DNA of 34,752 nucleotides, taken from the NCBI GenBank assembly GCA_003164305.1, contig PLSZ01000586.1, positions 1 through 34,752 on the forward strand, read 5' to 3'. The stretch is from Acetobacteraceae bacterium. GTDB lineage: Bacteria; Pseudomonadota; Alphaproteobacteria; Acetobacterales; Acetobacteraceae. Below the pieces are notes generated by a model, which saw only the letters and a program-made list of their open reading frames with translations, was not told the origin of the DNA and searched no databases. Numbering within the stretch: position 1 is the stretch's first letter; each line of letters begins with the position of its first letter. The translations under genes and the position numbers were made by a program. Of the stretch, positions 26,676 to 34,475 are shown one piece after another.

Positions 26676-27689
26676 ATGGCTCGCTTCGCCGCGATCGGAC
26701 TGGACCACCGGCATGTCTACGACATGACCGAGGGGTTGCTGGAGGCAGGCGCGGAGTGTGCCGGGTACAATCCGGACACAACGGACCCTCGCGTCCTGGC
26801 TGGATTTCGGAAGCGTTTCCCGCACGTGCCGGAGGCGTCGAGGGAACGCTTACTCGACGACAAGTCGATCGACTTCATCGTTCTTTCGGCTGTGCCGCGG
26901 GATCGGGCCGCGCTGGCGATCGAGGCGATGCGGCGAGGCAAAGATGTCATATCCGATAAGCCGGGTGTGACAACGTTGGAGCAACTCGCGGCCGTGCGGC
27001 GGACTGTTCATGAAACCGGCGGTATCTGGTCGATTTGTGTCGGGCGTGTCGCGTCTCCGGCGATCCAGGAAGCCTTGCGCGTGGTGCGGTCGGGAGAACT
27101 TGGAAGGTTGGTGCAGGTGATTAGCCTGGCACCGCATCGTCTCAATCGGGCGCTGCGGCCGGCGTGGTTTTTCGATCGGCCCGCGTATGGTGGGATAATC
27201 AACGATACCGGTGTGCATTCGATCGACCAGTTCCTGGCGCTCGCGGACGTGTCGGAGGCAGAAATCGAGTCAAGCACGATCGGCTGTTATGGTACCGAAC
27301 CCGAAGGGTTCGAGGACTTCGCCGAGATCACGCTGCGAACGCCGTCGGTGCGCGGTTACTGCCGGGTCGATTGGTTCACGCCGGACGGCTTGCCGACCTG
27401 GGGCGATGGGCGGCTGTTCCTGGTTGGCACCGACGGGACGCTGGAACTGCGCAAGAACCTCGATATCGAGGGAAGGACTGGCTCGAATCACATGTTCGTC
27501 GCGAACCGGGATCGCACACGTCACATGGACTGTAGCGCGCTTCCGGTGACATATTTCCAGGACTTTATCACGGCTTCGCGCACCCGAGATCTGTCGAAGT
27601 TGCCTCAGGACCTGGTGTTTACAGTGTGCCGGATGGCGCTTGAGGCGCAAGTTGGCGCCAGTCGATACATCGCGGAGCACCACCCATGA
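26676..27689 (+). CDS. Gfo/Idh/MocA family oxidoreductase (divergent nucleotide-binding motif)
   Basis: A 337-residue protein related to sugar and inositol dehydrogenases. It has the family's catalytic-type lysine motif as DKP at 94-96 (usually EKP) and GGIINDTGVHSID with Asp177 and His181, where family enzymes carry their active-site Asp/His. The N-terminal Rossmann glycine motif is atypical: AAIGLDHRHVYDM instead of GxGxxG. The open frame extends to 26613, but the ATG at 26676 starts the Rossmann strand immediately and has AGGAG 10 bp upstream. Its last four bases overlap the next gene (ATGA), showing translational coupling. Substrate is probably a sugar, polyol or sugar acid, by family; not determinable here. 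Confidence 0.85.
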   Translation: MARFAAIGLDHRHVYDMTEGLLEAGAECAGYNPDTTDPRVLAGFRKRFPHVPEASRERLLDDKSIDFIVLSAVPRDRAALAIEAMRRGKDVISDKPGVTTLEQLAAVRRTVHETGGIWSICVGRVASPAIQEALRVVRSGELGRLVQVISLAPHRLNRALRPAWFFDRPAYGGIINDTGVHSIDQFLALADVSEAEIESSTIGCYGTEPEGFEDFAEITLRTPSVRGYCRVDWFTPDGLPTWGDGRLFLVGTDGTLELRKNLDIEGRTGSNHMFVANRDRTRHMDCSALPVTYFQDFITASRTRDLSKLPQDLVFTVCRMALEAQVGASRYIAEHHP

Positions 27690-28678
27690 TTGGTCTCGCG
27701 GTCGTCGGCCTGGGCAGCGCGCTGGCACCGCACGCAAAGGCGATTTTGGATCTCTCCAACCGGGCCCACGTCGTTCATGCGGTTGCCCGGAGCGCCGATC
27801 GGCGAAGGCATGTCGAGGAACAATATGGGTTTTCGACAAGTGGCGACCTGGCGGCCGCCATCGCCGATCCACGAGTCGATGCCGTGATGATCCTGACGCC
27901 CACGAATACGCATCTGGAAATTGCTCAGGCGGCGTTCGCAGCGGGCAAACACGTGCTTTGCGAGAAGCCGTTGGACACGACCCTGGAACGGGCCGAACGT
28001 CTGGTCGAGGCCGGGCGCCGCGCCGATCGCCGGCTCGCCATGATGTTACAACTGCGGTTCCGGGCCGCCAGTCAGCGGCTGAAGTCCTTGCTCAGGACCG
28101 ATGCTTTGGGCGAGGTTCAGGCTGCGACGATGACTGTTCCATGGTGGCGCCCCCAGAGCTACTACGACGAGCCTGGACGAGGTGTGAAAGAGCGTGATGG
28201 CGGCGGCGTATTATTGATCCAGGCCATCCACACCCTGGACCTGTTCCGTTGGTGTGTTGGCATTTCCTCTGTCGAATCGGCGATTGCGCGCACGACTTCC
28301 TTGCACAGAATGGAAACGGAGGATTATGCGACGGCGCTGGTTCGCCTTGGTAACGGTGCGCCCGGCACGATCGTCGCCACTGTCGCCGCGTTTCCCGGAA
28401 GCCCCGAGCAGATCATGATCATCGGTTCGAAAGGCATCGCCCGGATGGACGGGAGCAATCTACGGGTCTCGTTTCTCGATGGAACGGAAGACGTGGTTCA
28501 GGATACCGGGGGATCCGGAAGTGGTTCCGGATTCATGACGTTCTCGCATGAGCCCCATAAAGCCGTGATCAGCGACTTTCTCGACGCGATCGAACAGGGA
28601 CGCGATCCGGCCATCCCTGGGGAGGAAGCGCTCGCGACGCAGAGCGTCATCGATACGATCATCAATAAAGGAGGGTGA
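27686..28678 (+). CDS. Gfo/Idh/MocA family oxidoreductase
   Basis: A 330-residue NAD(P)-dependent dehydrogenase of the glucose-fructose oxidoreductase/inositol dehydrogenase family. VVGLGSALAPH opens the Rossmann fold, ILTPTNTHLEIA precedes the conserved LCEKPLD with EKP at 93-95, and GGGVLLIQAIHTLDL supplies the likely catalytic His182. It overlaps the preceding paralogue by 4 bp and is followed after 3 bp by the CinA-like gene, so all three genes are translated from one message. The two paralogues share family motifs but differ clearly in sequence, suggesting consecutive or reversible steps on related substrates, or a hetero-oligomer. No transporter is directly adjacent. Confidence 0.9.
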   Translation: MIGLAVVGLGSALAPHAKAILDLSNRAHVVHAVARSADRRRHVEEQYGFSTSGDLAAAIADPRVDAVMILTPTNTHLEIAQAAFAAGKHVLCEKPLDTTLERAERLVEAGRRADRRLAMMLQLRFRAASQRLKSLLRTDALGEVQAATMTVPWWRPQSYYDEPGRGVKERDGGGVLLIQAIHTLDLFRWCVGISSVESAIARTTSLHRMETEDYATALVRLGNGAPGTIVATVAAFPGSPEQIMIIGSKGIARMDGSNLRVSFLDGTEDVVQDTGGSGSGSGFMTFSHEPHKAVISDFLDAIEQGRDPAIPGEEALATQSVIDTIINKGG

Positions 28679-28681
28679 ACG

Positions 28682-29167
28682 ATGCAAGGCCTTTTGCCAT
28701 TGGCGGAGAAAATCGGGGAACGGCTGAAAGCGCGAGGTGAAACCATTGCGATCGCAGAATCCTCGACGGGAGGGCTGATCTCGGCGGCGCTTCTCTCGGT
28801 TGGCGGCGCGTCGGCGTACTTCCGCGGTGGCGGCGTGATCTACACCGCCTATGCGCGTTCCGGCTTTCTGGACATTCCCAATCCATTGCCTGCACCGATC
28901 GAACGCGCCTCGACGGAGCCTTATGCGTTGCTGCTGGCGGATACCGTTCGCGAACGGTTGAGCGCGACATGGGGGCTCGGTGAGACCGGCGCGACGGGGC
29001 CGACAGGGAATCGTTACGGTGACAAGGCGGGGCACACCTGTATCGCGGTGACCGGGCCGGGGTTTTCTCAGGCGATTACCTTGGAGACGGGAAGCGGGGA
29101 CCGCGTGGCCAATATGCGAGCTTTTTCCGACCGCGCCCTGCGGTTGCTCGCGGAAGCTCTGGGCTGA
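28682..29167 (+). CDS. CinA C-terminal-domain (PncC-like) protein
   Basis: A 161-residue stand-alone CinA-C domain. In many bacteria this domain is the NMN deamidase PncC, which recycles nicotinamide mononucleotide to nicotinate mononucleotide. The first signature is present as AESSTGGLISAALL at 25-38 (ESSTGG at 26-31). The second signature is divergent: GETGATGPTGNRYGDKAGHT near 100-119 rather than the usual G-I-A-G-P-G-G...KPVGT form. The middle part (FRGGGVIYTAYARSGFLDI) also differs from standard PncC, so this may be a distinct subfamily with a different substrate. The ATG follows GGAGGG in the end of the upstream dehydrogenase gene. It ends 8 bp from the convergent hydrolase gene. Confidence 0.83.
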   Translation: MQGLLPLAEKIGERLKARGETIAIAESSTGGLISAALLSVGGASAYFRGGGVIYTAYARSGFLDIPNPLPAPIERASTEPYALLLADTVRERLSATWGLGETGATGPTGNRYGDKAGHTCIAVTGPGFSQAITLETGSGDRVANMRAFSDRALRLLAEALG

Positions 29168-29175
29168 TCGCCGAT

Positions 29176-29991
29176 TCAGTCCAACAAGAGGGGTAGCTGC
29201 CGCGTGAGAATGCCGCGTTCGTCCTGTAATTCCAGGATGATGGTGAAGTGATTGCCGTTCGCCACGGGAATGAGCGTTCCCGGCAGGTGAGCGGCGGCCC
29301 GACGGGCGTGCAGATCCTGACTGTCCGATACCAGTGCTGGCAACTCCGCGGTGCCATACGCGATCGCCAGTGGCTTGTTCACCATCGGCAGGCGTAACGG
29401 GGACAGCATCGCGATCTCTTCATCGGTCAGGCGAAGCTTTTCGTTCAGGTTGGTATCTCGCAACGGACCCAGTTCGAAGATACCGGAAATCGCCAGACCG
29501 GCGCGAACAGATGGGTGGCCCAGGCATAGCGCGGTCAGGTGGCCCCCCGCGGACCAGCCAGACAGGACGATCGGCCCGGTGATGCCATGGGTTTTGCCAT
29601 TGGCCGCCAGCCAATCCAACGCCGCATCGATTTCGGCGGTGATCTCGGTCATGGTCGCGTCGGGTGCAAGCGTGTAACCGGGCAAAGCGGCCGACCATCC
29701 CAGCGCGTATGCGCCGGCGATCAGGTTGGCGAACTGATCCTTGGCGTTGCGTTGCCAGTAGCCTCCATGGATGAAGACCAGGCACGGCGCGTCTGGATTC
29801 GCCGCCGGGAACAGATCCCATGTGTTTCGTTCACGTGGTCCGTAGTGAAGATCGAGATGCCCGGAATGACCGGACCGGAAGGCGGCCGACGCGGCCGCTC
29901 GCTCGACGTTCAGAGCGGCGCTGTTGGCGACGGCGGCGATGTTGTCATAGGCGGCGTCGCGTTCCGCCCGGCTGAGCGCTCCCCAGTTCAT
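29176..29991 (-). CDS. Alpha/beta hydrolase, arylformamidase-like
   Basis: A 271-residue serine hydrolase. HGGYW at 75-79 is the oxyanion-hole motif of the esterase/kynurenine-formamidase branch, GWSAGG at 145-150 is the nucleophile elbow with Ser147, and His248 in NGNHFT is the likely catalytic base, with an acid near Glu216-Asp223. Kynurenine formamidase removes formate from N-formylkynurenine; related enzymes act on other formamides or esters, and no tryptophan-catabolism gene is nearby. The open frame extends to 30012, but the ATG at 29989-29991 overlaps the deacetylase stop as ATGA, the usual coupling, and gives a conventional MNWGALSRAERD start. It is the last gene of the four-gene cluster beginning with rbsK. 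Confidence 0.85.
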   Translation of the reverse strand: MNWGALSRAERDAAYDNIAAVANSAALNVERAAASAAFRSGHSGHLDLHYGPRERNTWDLFPAANPDAPCLVFIHGGYWQRNAKDQFANLIAGAYALGWSAALPGYTLAPDATMTEITAEIDAALDWLAANGKTHGITGPIVLSGWSAGGHLTALCLGHPSVRAGLAISGIFELGPLRDTNLNEKLRLTDEEIAMLSPLRLPMVNKPLAIAYGTAELPALVSDSQDLHARRAAAHLPGTLIPVANGNHFTIILELQDERGILTRQLPLLLD

Positions 29992-30860
29992 GCTGTCGCC
30001 TTGTGGTACCAATCCATGATCTGGCGGCCTTGCCAGAACATGGTTCCAGGGCGTGCCGCCATGTGGGCGAGCGCTTTTTCAAACCAGCCGATCCGGTGCG
30101 GGACCCCGCTGATATATGGATGCACCGCGAGCCCCATGACCTTTGCTCCCTGCACTTCAGACTCATCATAAAGCCGATCGAATTGAGCTACCGTGCGTTC
30201 AAACAACTCCTCCGCGCGATGATGCTGGATCATCATGATCGGAATATCGTTCAGTTCCACACTGTATGGCATCGCCAACAGCGGTCCGTGCGCGGTGCGG
30301 ATCGTCGCGGGCAGATCGTCGATTACCCAGTCGGCGCAGTATCGAATTCCGGCTTCGGCCAGCAGGTCCGGCGTTTCCAACGTTTCGGTGAGGCCGGGCG
30401 CGAGCCAGCCGACCGGTTCGTGCCCTCCGGCCTCGCGCAGCGCGGCAATGGCCGAGCGGATCATGTCGCGCTGATCATCCACCAAATGTGTCGCCATCTG
30501 GTTGAAGCCATGCACCATGAACTCCCATCCCGCGTCGCGCGCGGCCTGGGTCACGCGAGGATAGGCGGCGGGAACGGCGCCATTGATCGCGAGGGTGGGA
30601 GCGATCCCGTAGGCATCGAGAGCGGATTTAAGCCGCCAGAACCCCACGCGCATGCCGTACTCGTGCCAGGCCCAATTGGGTAAATCCGGCGTGACGGAGG
30701 CTCCCTGAGGGGCGGTCAGCACCTGACGTGGCATGGACCGGTGGATTTCCCACCGCTCAACGTTCACGACAAGAAACACCGCGATGCGTTTGCCAGCCGG
30801 TAGCGCGATCGGCGGCCGGTCGATGCTGGCCTCATATGTCAGGCGATGTCCTGGTTCCAT
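29988..30860 (-). CDS. Polysaccharide deacetylase-family protein (PuuE/HP0310-like)
   Basis: A 290-residue NodB-fold metallohydrolase-like protein. The stretch RIAVFLVVNVERWEIH starts the barrel, and WEFMVHGFNQMATH resembles the histidine-containing metal motif of NodB enzymes. AVHPYISGVPHRIGWFEKAL near the end is typical of the allantoinase PuuE / Helicobacter HP0310 branch rather than chitin deacetylases. Members of this branch open cyclic amides or deacylate amides. The aspartate expected after the first strand is replaced (NVERW), so metal binding may be altered. No signal peptide is seen, arguing for a cytoplasmic substrate. It is coupled to the next gene by a 4-bp overlap and lies 52 bp after the hydratase. 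Confidence 0.85.
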   Translation of the reverse strand: MEPGHRLTYEASIDRPPIALPAGKRIAVFLVVNVERWEIHRSMPRQVLTAPQGASVTPDLPNWAWHEYGMRVGFWRLKSALDAYGIAPTLAINGAVPAAYPRVTQAARDAGWEFMVHGFNQMATHLVDDQRDMIRSAIAALREAGGHEPVGWLAPGLTETLETPDLLAEAGIRYCADWVIDDLPATIRTAHGPLLAMPYSVELNDIPIMMIQHHRAEELFERTVAQFDRLYDESEVQGAKVMGLAVHPYISGVPHRIGWFEKALAHMAARPGTMFWQGRQIMDWYHKATA

Positions 30861-30912
30861 GGCCCACCATGCCCCGCGGCGTCTGGTCGCTCAAGTCCCT
30901 GACCGCGCAATG

Positions 30913-31671
30913 TCATGCTTTCGTGAACGTGACCTCGGCGGTGCCCAGACCCTCGAACCGGACCGCGCAGACATCGCCGGGTTTGAGGTACTTCAGACCC
31001 GTGCAAGAACCGCAGGTGACAATCTGCCCGGCGCGAACACCGCCGTTCTCGCGCCAGAGATTGACCAGCACAACCGCGACACCAAGAGGATCGCCGGACG
31101 GGTGGCCGCCGACCTGATCCAATCGCGATTTACCGTTCACGCTCAAGGTGACTTTGAGCTTGCCGAGTTGCAGTCCTCGCCAATCGGGACGCGGAACGTC
31201 GTACGCCAGCGCTCCATTGCTGATCGAGTCAGCCAACTTGTCCAGGTTCGATACAGGTGCTTTCTGGGCGAACCGGCTATGCACGATTTCAATCGCGGCG
31301 CAGGCATCGACAACCGCGGCGACTTCATTTCGCGTATAGGGTGCGGCGCGAGACGGGAGGTCGCGCCGAAAGAAAAAGGCGACCTCTCCTTCGACACCGC
31401 ATTGCGGAACCGTCGAGGCGGGAAGTTTGCACGGTGATGTGTGGACCGTGCCCCCGTAAATGACACCGCGCGTCGGTTCGCGGCCGGCGGGAGCGTTCGC
31501 CTTGAAGCCGGCGATGAGTTTCCCAAGTTGGCGACTAACCTCATCCTGGATCGCGTGTGCTTCTTTGACTGAAGACGGCGCGAGTCCATCCGGCGACTTG
31601 TCGAGCGGCGTCATGTCGCGACGGGCCTGAACAAGGACGCGGGCCGCGCGTTCGATCTGTTGATTGTTCAT
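30913..31671 (-). CDS. 2-keto-4-pentenoate hydratase / fumarylacetoacetase-family protein
   Basis: A 252-residue FAH-superfamily enzyme that would hydrate or cleave a 2-keto acid in a Mg2+-dependent way. The metal site is visible as GVEGEVAFFF (Glu94, Glu96) and IEIVHSRF (Glu128). SDPLGVAVVLVNLW-type sequence and GQIVTCGSCTGLKYLKPGDVCAVRFEGLG match the MhpD/HpcG hydratase branch that acts in meta-cleavage and related pathways. The frame is open to 31893, but the ATG at 31669-31671 gives MNNQQIERAARVL, the normal family start, after GAGGAGGGG. No ring-cleavage dioxygenase is adjacent; the VOC protein at 8973 is too far to be assumed a partner. It follows rbsK by 56 bp. Confidence 0.88.
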   Translation of the reverse strand: MNNQQIERAARVLVQARRDMTPLDKSPDGLAPSSVKEAHAIQDEVSRQLGKLIAGFKANAPAGREPTRGVIYGGTVHTSPCKLPASTVPQCGVEGEVAFFFRRDLPSRAAPYTRNEVAAVVDACAAIEIVHSRFAQKAPVSNLDKLADSISNGALAYDVPRPDWRGLQLGKLKVTLSVNGKSRLDQVGGHPSGDPLGVAVVLVNLWRENGGVRAGQIVTCGSCTGLKYLKPGDVCAVRFEGLGTAEVTFTKA

Positions 31672-31727
31672 GGGCAATGTTTCCCCTCCTCGTGATCGGC
31701 GGAACGTGGCACGCCGGGCCGCGTTTG

Positions 31728-32618
31728 TCACAGGCCGGCGGAGAGGAATGCGTCCGTGTCGGCGGCGGTTGGAATGCCGCCCTGGCTGCCACGACGCGTG
31801 CAACACAATGCCGCCGCCGCCATGGCGCGATCGAGTGCCTCCGCCAAGGGCGCACCGCGGTCGAGCGCCGCCGCCAGGACGCCGACGAAGCAATCTCCGG
31901 CCGCGGTCGTATCGACAGCGGTGATTTCATGGGCCGGAAGGGCTGTTACGCCAGCATCGGTCGCGACTTCCAGGCCGTCGCCGCCCAGAGTGCGGATGAT
32001 CGTGACATTGAGATGATCCCTGAGTTGAGCGGCCCCATCGGAACAACCCAGGTGGGCGGCGAGCCATGCGCTTTCCGTTTCGTTGACGATCAGGATATCG
32101 AGTTCTCGTAACGCGGTTTCCGGCAGGGGCGAGGCGGGCGCGAGGTTGAGAATGATTCGGGCGCCTTGCTCGCGAGCGCGATGGATCACGGCCACGGTTT
32201 CCGGAGCCGGAACCTCCATCTGTAGCACCAGGGTCGTTGCCGCGTTCAGCAGAGAGTCCTCTAGCTGGGTTTGACGAGCGCTCAGGTTAGCACCCGATCC
32301 GACGGCGATCGCGTTGTTGCCCGACGGATCGACAACGATTGTCGCGCAGCCTGTCGTTATGTCGCATTCGGTTACCCGGGAAAGATCGACGTTTGCGTCG
32401 CGTAACAGCGCCAGGGCACTTGTCGCGAGGGAATCGCGCCCCACGGCGCCGGCCATGACGACCACCGCGCCATCACGCGCGGCCGCGACGGCCTGATTCG
32501 CGCCCTTGCCGCCGGGCTCGATGCGAACCGACGGACCTAGGACGGTTTCCCCAGGCCCAGGGATGCGGGACACCTGAAAGATCAGGTCGAGATTGATTGA
32601 ACCGAAGACGACGATCAT
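31728..32618 (-). CDS. rbsK: Ribokinase / PfkB-family sugar kinase
   Basis: A 296-residue kinase of the PfkB family phosphorylating ribose or a related sugar. FGSINLDLIFQVSRIPGPGET and GGKGANQAVAAAR (GGKGAN at 36-41) are the ribokinase-type substrate-binding start. The C-terminal signature is VDTTAAGDCF at 235-244 with catalytic Asp242, where the family consensus is DTTGAGD. The ATG at 32616-32618 gives the canonical MIVVFGSINLD start; the upstream extension in the open frame is not family-like. It is the first gene of a four-gene minus-strand cluster (hydratase, deacetylase, hydrolase) and diverges from the TPP enzyme across 170 bp. Ribose is the most likely substrate, but the alanine variant of the signature leaves room for another sugar or nucleoside. 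Confidence 0.88.
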   Translation of the reverse strand: MIVVFGSINLDLIFQVSRIPGPGETVLGPSVRIEPGGKGANQAVAAARDGAVVVMAGAVGRDSLATSALALLRDANVDLSRVTECDITTGCATIVVDPSGNNAIAVGSGANLSARQTQLEDSLLNAATTLVLQMEVPAPETVAVIHRAREQGARIILNLAPASPLPETALRELDILIVNETESAWLAAHLGCSDGAAQLRDHLNVTIIRTLGGDGLEVATDAGVTALPAHEITAVDTTAAGDCFVGVLAAALDRGAPLAEALDRAMAAAALCCTRRGSQGGIPTAADTDAFLSAGL

Positions 32619-32724
32619 GAGGTTGTTTATCCTTGCGCGACTTGAAATCACATTGAGCTTGTCCCGTAAACATGCCCGGCGCCGCCCGCGCCGCGGTTTG
32701 GATATTGCCCACGGTTGCCAGGGC

Positions 32725-32748
32725 CGGGCGGGGCTTCTACCCTGCCTG
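32725..32748. promoter_or_regulatory. Hairpin in the leader of the TPP enzyme gene
   Basis: The arm CGGGCGGGG at 32725-32733 pairs with CCCTGCCTG at 32740-32748 (two G-U pairs in RNA) around a CTTCTA loop, 40 bp before the TPP-enzyme start. It could be a leader regulatory hairpin or an intergenic repeat. It does not match the THI-box riboswitch consensus as I know it. Confidence 0.35.
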
Positions 32749-32788
32749 AGAGGTTGCTTTGTAATCCACGTGGAGGGAGCCCGGTAAA

Positions 32789-34414
32789 ATGAAAGTCGGA
32801 GACGCGATCGCTGAGATCATGAAGCGGGAGGGGATCGAGATCCTCTGCGGCTACCCGGTCAACCACCTGCTGGAATACGCGGCGAAGGCTGATATCCGGC
32901 CGATTATTGTCCGCCAGGAGCGTATCGGCCTGCATATGGCGGACGCGATTTCCCGGGTTACCTCAGGCAAGAAGATCGGCGCCTTCTGCATGCAGCACGG
33001 CCCAGGGGCCGAGAACGCTTATGGCGGCGTGGCTCAGGCCTATTCTGAGTCGGTTCCGCTGCTGGTTCTGCCGCAGGGTTACGCGCGTCGCATCGCGAAT
33101 ATCGACCCGAACTTTAATTCATCGCGCAGAATGGCGGACATTTCGAAATTCGCGGAACCGGTGATTGTTCCCGCCGAATTGTGTAACATCATGCGCCGTG
33201 CGTTCAGCAATTTGCGCAACGGCCGTTCCGGCCCCGCGATTGTCGAAATCCCGACAGACATCTGGAATGAGGAAATCGGCGATATCGATTATCAGCCGGT
33301 CGGTGTGCATAAATACGGTCCCGATATGGCCGATGTGCGTAAGGCGGCGGCCGCGATCCTGGCCGCGAAACGGCCGGTCATTTATGCTGGAACCGGCGTG
33401 CAATGGGCTGAGGCATGGCCACAGCTTCGCGCCTTCGCCGAGCTTCTGGGCGCTCCGGTTACCACCAGCCTCGGCGGCAAAAGCTCGTTCCCGGAAAACC
33501 ACCCGCTGTCGCTTGGTTCGGGCGGTAACGCGGTGCCGAAACCGGTGCATCATTTCGTCGAAAAGGCCGATTTGATCATTGGTATCGGCTGTTCGTTCAC
33601 TGAAACGAACTTTGGTATAAAATTCCCGAAGGGCAAGAAATTCATTCATGCGACGTTGGACCCGAACCACCTGAACAAGGATGTGGTCAGCGCGATTGGT
33701 CTGGTTGGTGACGCCGGCCTCACGTTGGACGCGCTGATCGGCGAACTGAAGCAAACCATCAAGACCAACCGCGACGCGACCGAGGTGGTGAAGGAAATCA
33801 CCACGGTGCGTGCCGAGTGGATGGCGCAATGGGAGCCGTTGCTGCATTCCAACGAGGCACCGCTTAGCCCGTATCGCGTGATCCATGAACTAATGCAGGG
33901 CACCGATCCGAAGAACACCATCATCACACATGACGCTGGAAGTCCGCGCGATCAGATCTCGCCATTCTGGGTATCCACCGAGCCAATGTCGTACATTGGT
34001 TGGGGCAAGACAACGCAGCTTGGCATGGGCCTGGGTCTGGCGATGGGGGCCAAACTGGCGAAACCCGAAAAGCTTTGCATCAACCTTTGGGGTGACGCGG
34101 CGATCGGCTTCACGGGCATGGACTTCGAGACCGCGGTGCGCGAGCGGATCCCGATCTTGTCGATCCTGCTGAACAACTTCTCGATGGCGATCGAACTTAA
34201 GGTGATGCCGATTTCGACCGAGAAGTACCGCTCGACCGACATCTCCGGCAATTACGCGGACATGGCGAAGGCCTTTGGTGGATATGGCGAACGCGTGACT
34301 CAGCCAGATCAAATTCAGGCGGCGATTCAGCGTGGTATCGAGCAGACCAAAGCCGGAAATCCCGCTCTGCTGGAGTTCATTACGGCGAAGGAGACACGCG
34401 TCTCCAAGTTCTGA
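32789..34414 (+). CDS. Thiamine-pyrophosphate-requiring enzyme (acetolactate synthase-like)
   Basis: A 541-residue enzyme of the acetolactate synthase/pyruvate decarboxylase fold, which uses TPP to decarboxylate or ligate 2-keto acids. The cofactor-activating Glu44 is in IIVRQERIG, the central FAD/nucleotide-type domain runs from about residue 185 to 325 (RPVIYAGTGVQWAEA), and the TPP/Mg motif GDAAIGFTGMDFETAV...LNN runs from 435 to 463. The presence of Glu44 argues against glyoxylate carboligase, which has valine there. No small regulatory subunit gene (IlvH) is adjacent, so this is probably not biosynthetic acetolactate synthase. GGAGGG lies 17 bp before the ATG. It diverges from rbsK and is followed by a palindrome and then by a broken ABC ATPase gene. 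Substrate is unknown. Confidence 0.88.
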   Translation: MKVGDAIAEIMKREGIEILCGYPVNHLLEYAAKADIRPIIVRQERIGLHMADAISRVTSGKKIGAFCMQHGPGAENAYGGVAQAYSESVPLLVLPQGYARRIANIDPNFNSSRRMADISKFAEPVIVPAELCNIMRRAFSNLRNGRSGPAIVEIPTDIWNEEIGDIDYQPVGVHKYGPDMADVRKAAAAILAAKRPVIYAGTGVQWAEAWPQLRAFAELLGAPVTTSLGGKSSFPENHPLSLGSGGNAVPKPVHHFVEKADLIIGIGCSFTETNFGIKFPKGKKFIHATLDPNHLNKDVVSAIGLVGDAGLTLDALIGELKQTIKTNRDATEVVKEITTVRAEWMAQWEPLLHSNEAPLSPYRVIHELMQGTDPKNTIITHDAGSPRDQISPFWVSTEPMSYIGWGKTTQLGMGLGLAMGAKLAKPEKLCINLWGDAAIGFTGMDFETAVRERIPILSILLNNFSMAIELKVMPISTEKYRSTDISGNYADMAKAFGGYGERVTQPDQIQAAIQRGIEQTKAGNPALLEFITAKETRVSKF

Positions 34415-34425
34415 TCACGACGCCC

Positions 34426-34449
34426 CCCTCTCCCCTCGCGGGGAGAGGG
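34426..34449. repeat. Perfect GC-rich palindrome after the TPP enzyme gene
   Basis: CCCTCTCCCC at 34426-34435 and its exact complement GGGGAGAGGG at 34440-34449 form a 10-bp stem with a TCGC loop, 12 bp after the stop of the TPP enzyme. The CCCTCTCCCC/GGGGAGAGGG arms recur between genes in many proteobacterial genomes, so this is probably a REP-like intergenic repeat that may also terminate transcription. There is no clear T-run. Confidence 0.7.
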
Positions 34450-34475
34450 TCACCACAGGGGCGTCCAATAAAATC

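Noticed and set aside
32701..32788. A TPP riboswitch upstream of the TPP enzyme (a CTGAGA string is present at 32746-32751).
   Set aside because: The other THI-box elements, such as the ACCTGAT...GGATAATGCC block, are absent; the string alone is not enough.
32789..34414. TPP enzyme as glyoxylate carboligase, linking a PuuE-like allantoinase to the glycerate kinase/pyruvate kinase pair in one ureide pathway.
   Set aside because: The enzyme keeps the catalytic glutamate (Glu44), which glyoxylate carboligase lacks, and the glycerate kinase is about 29 kb away in a separate unit.
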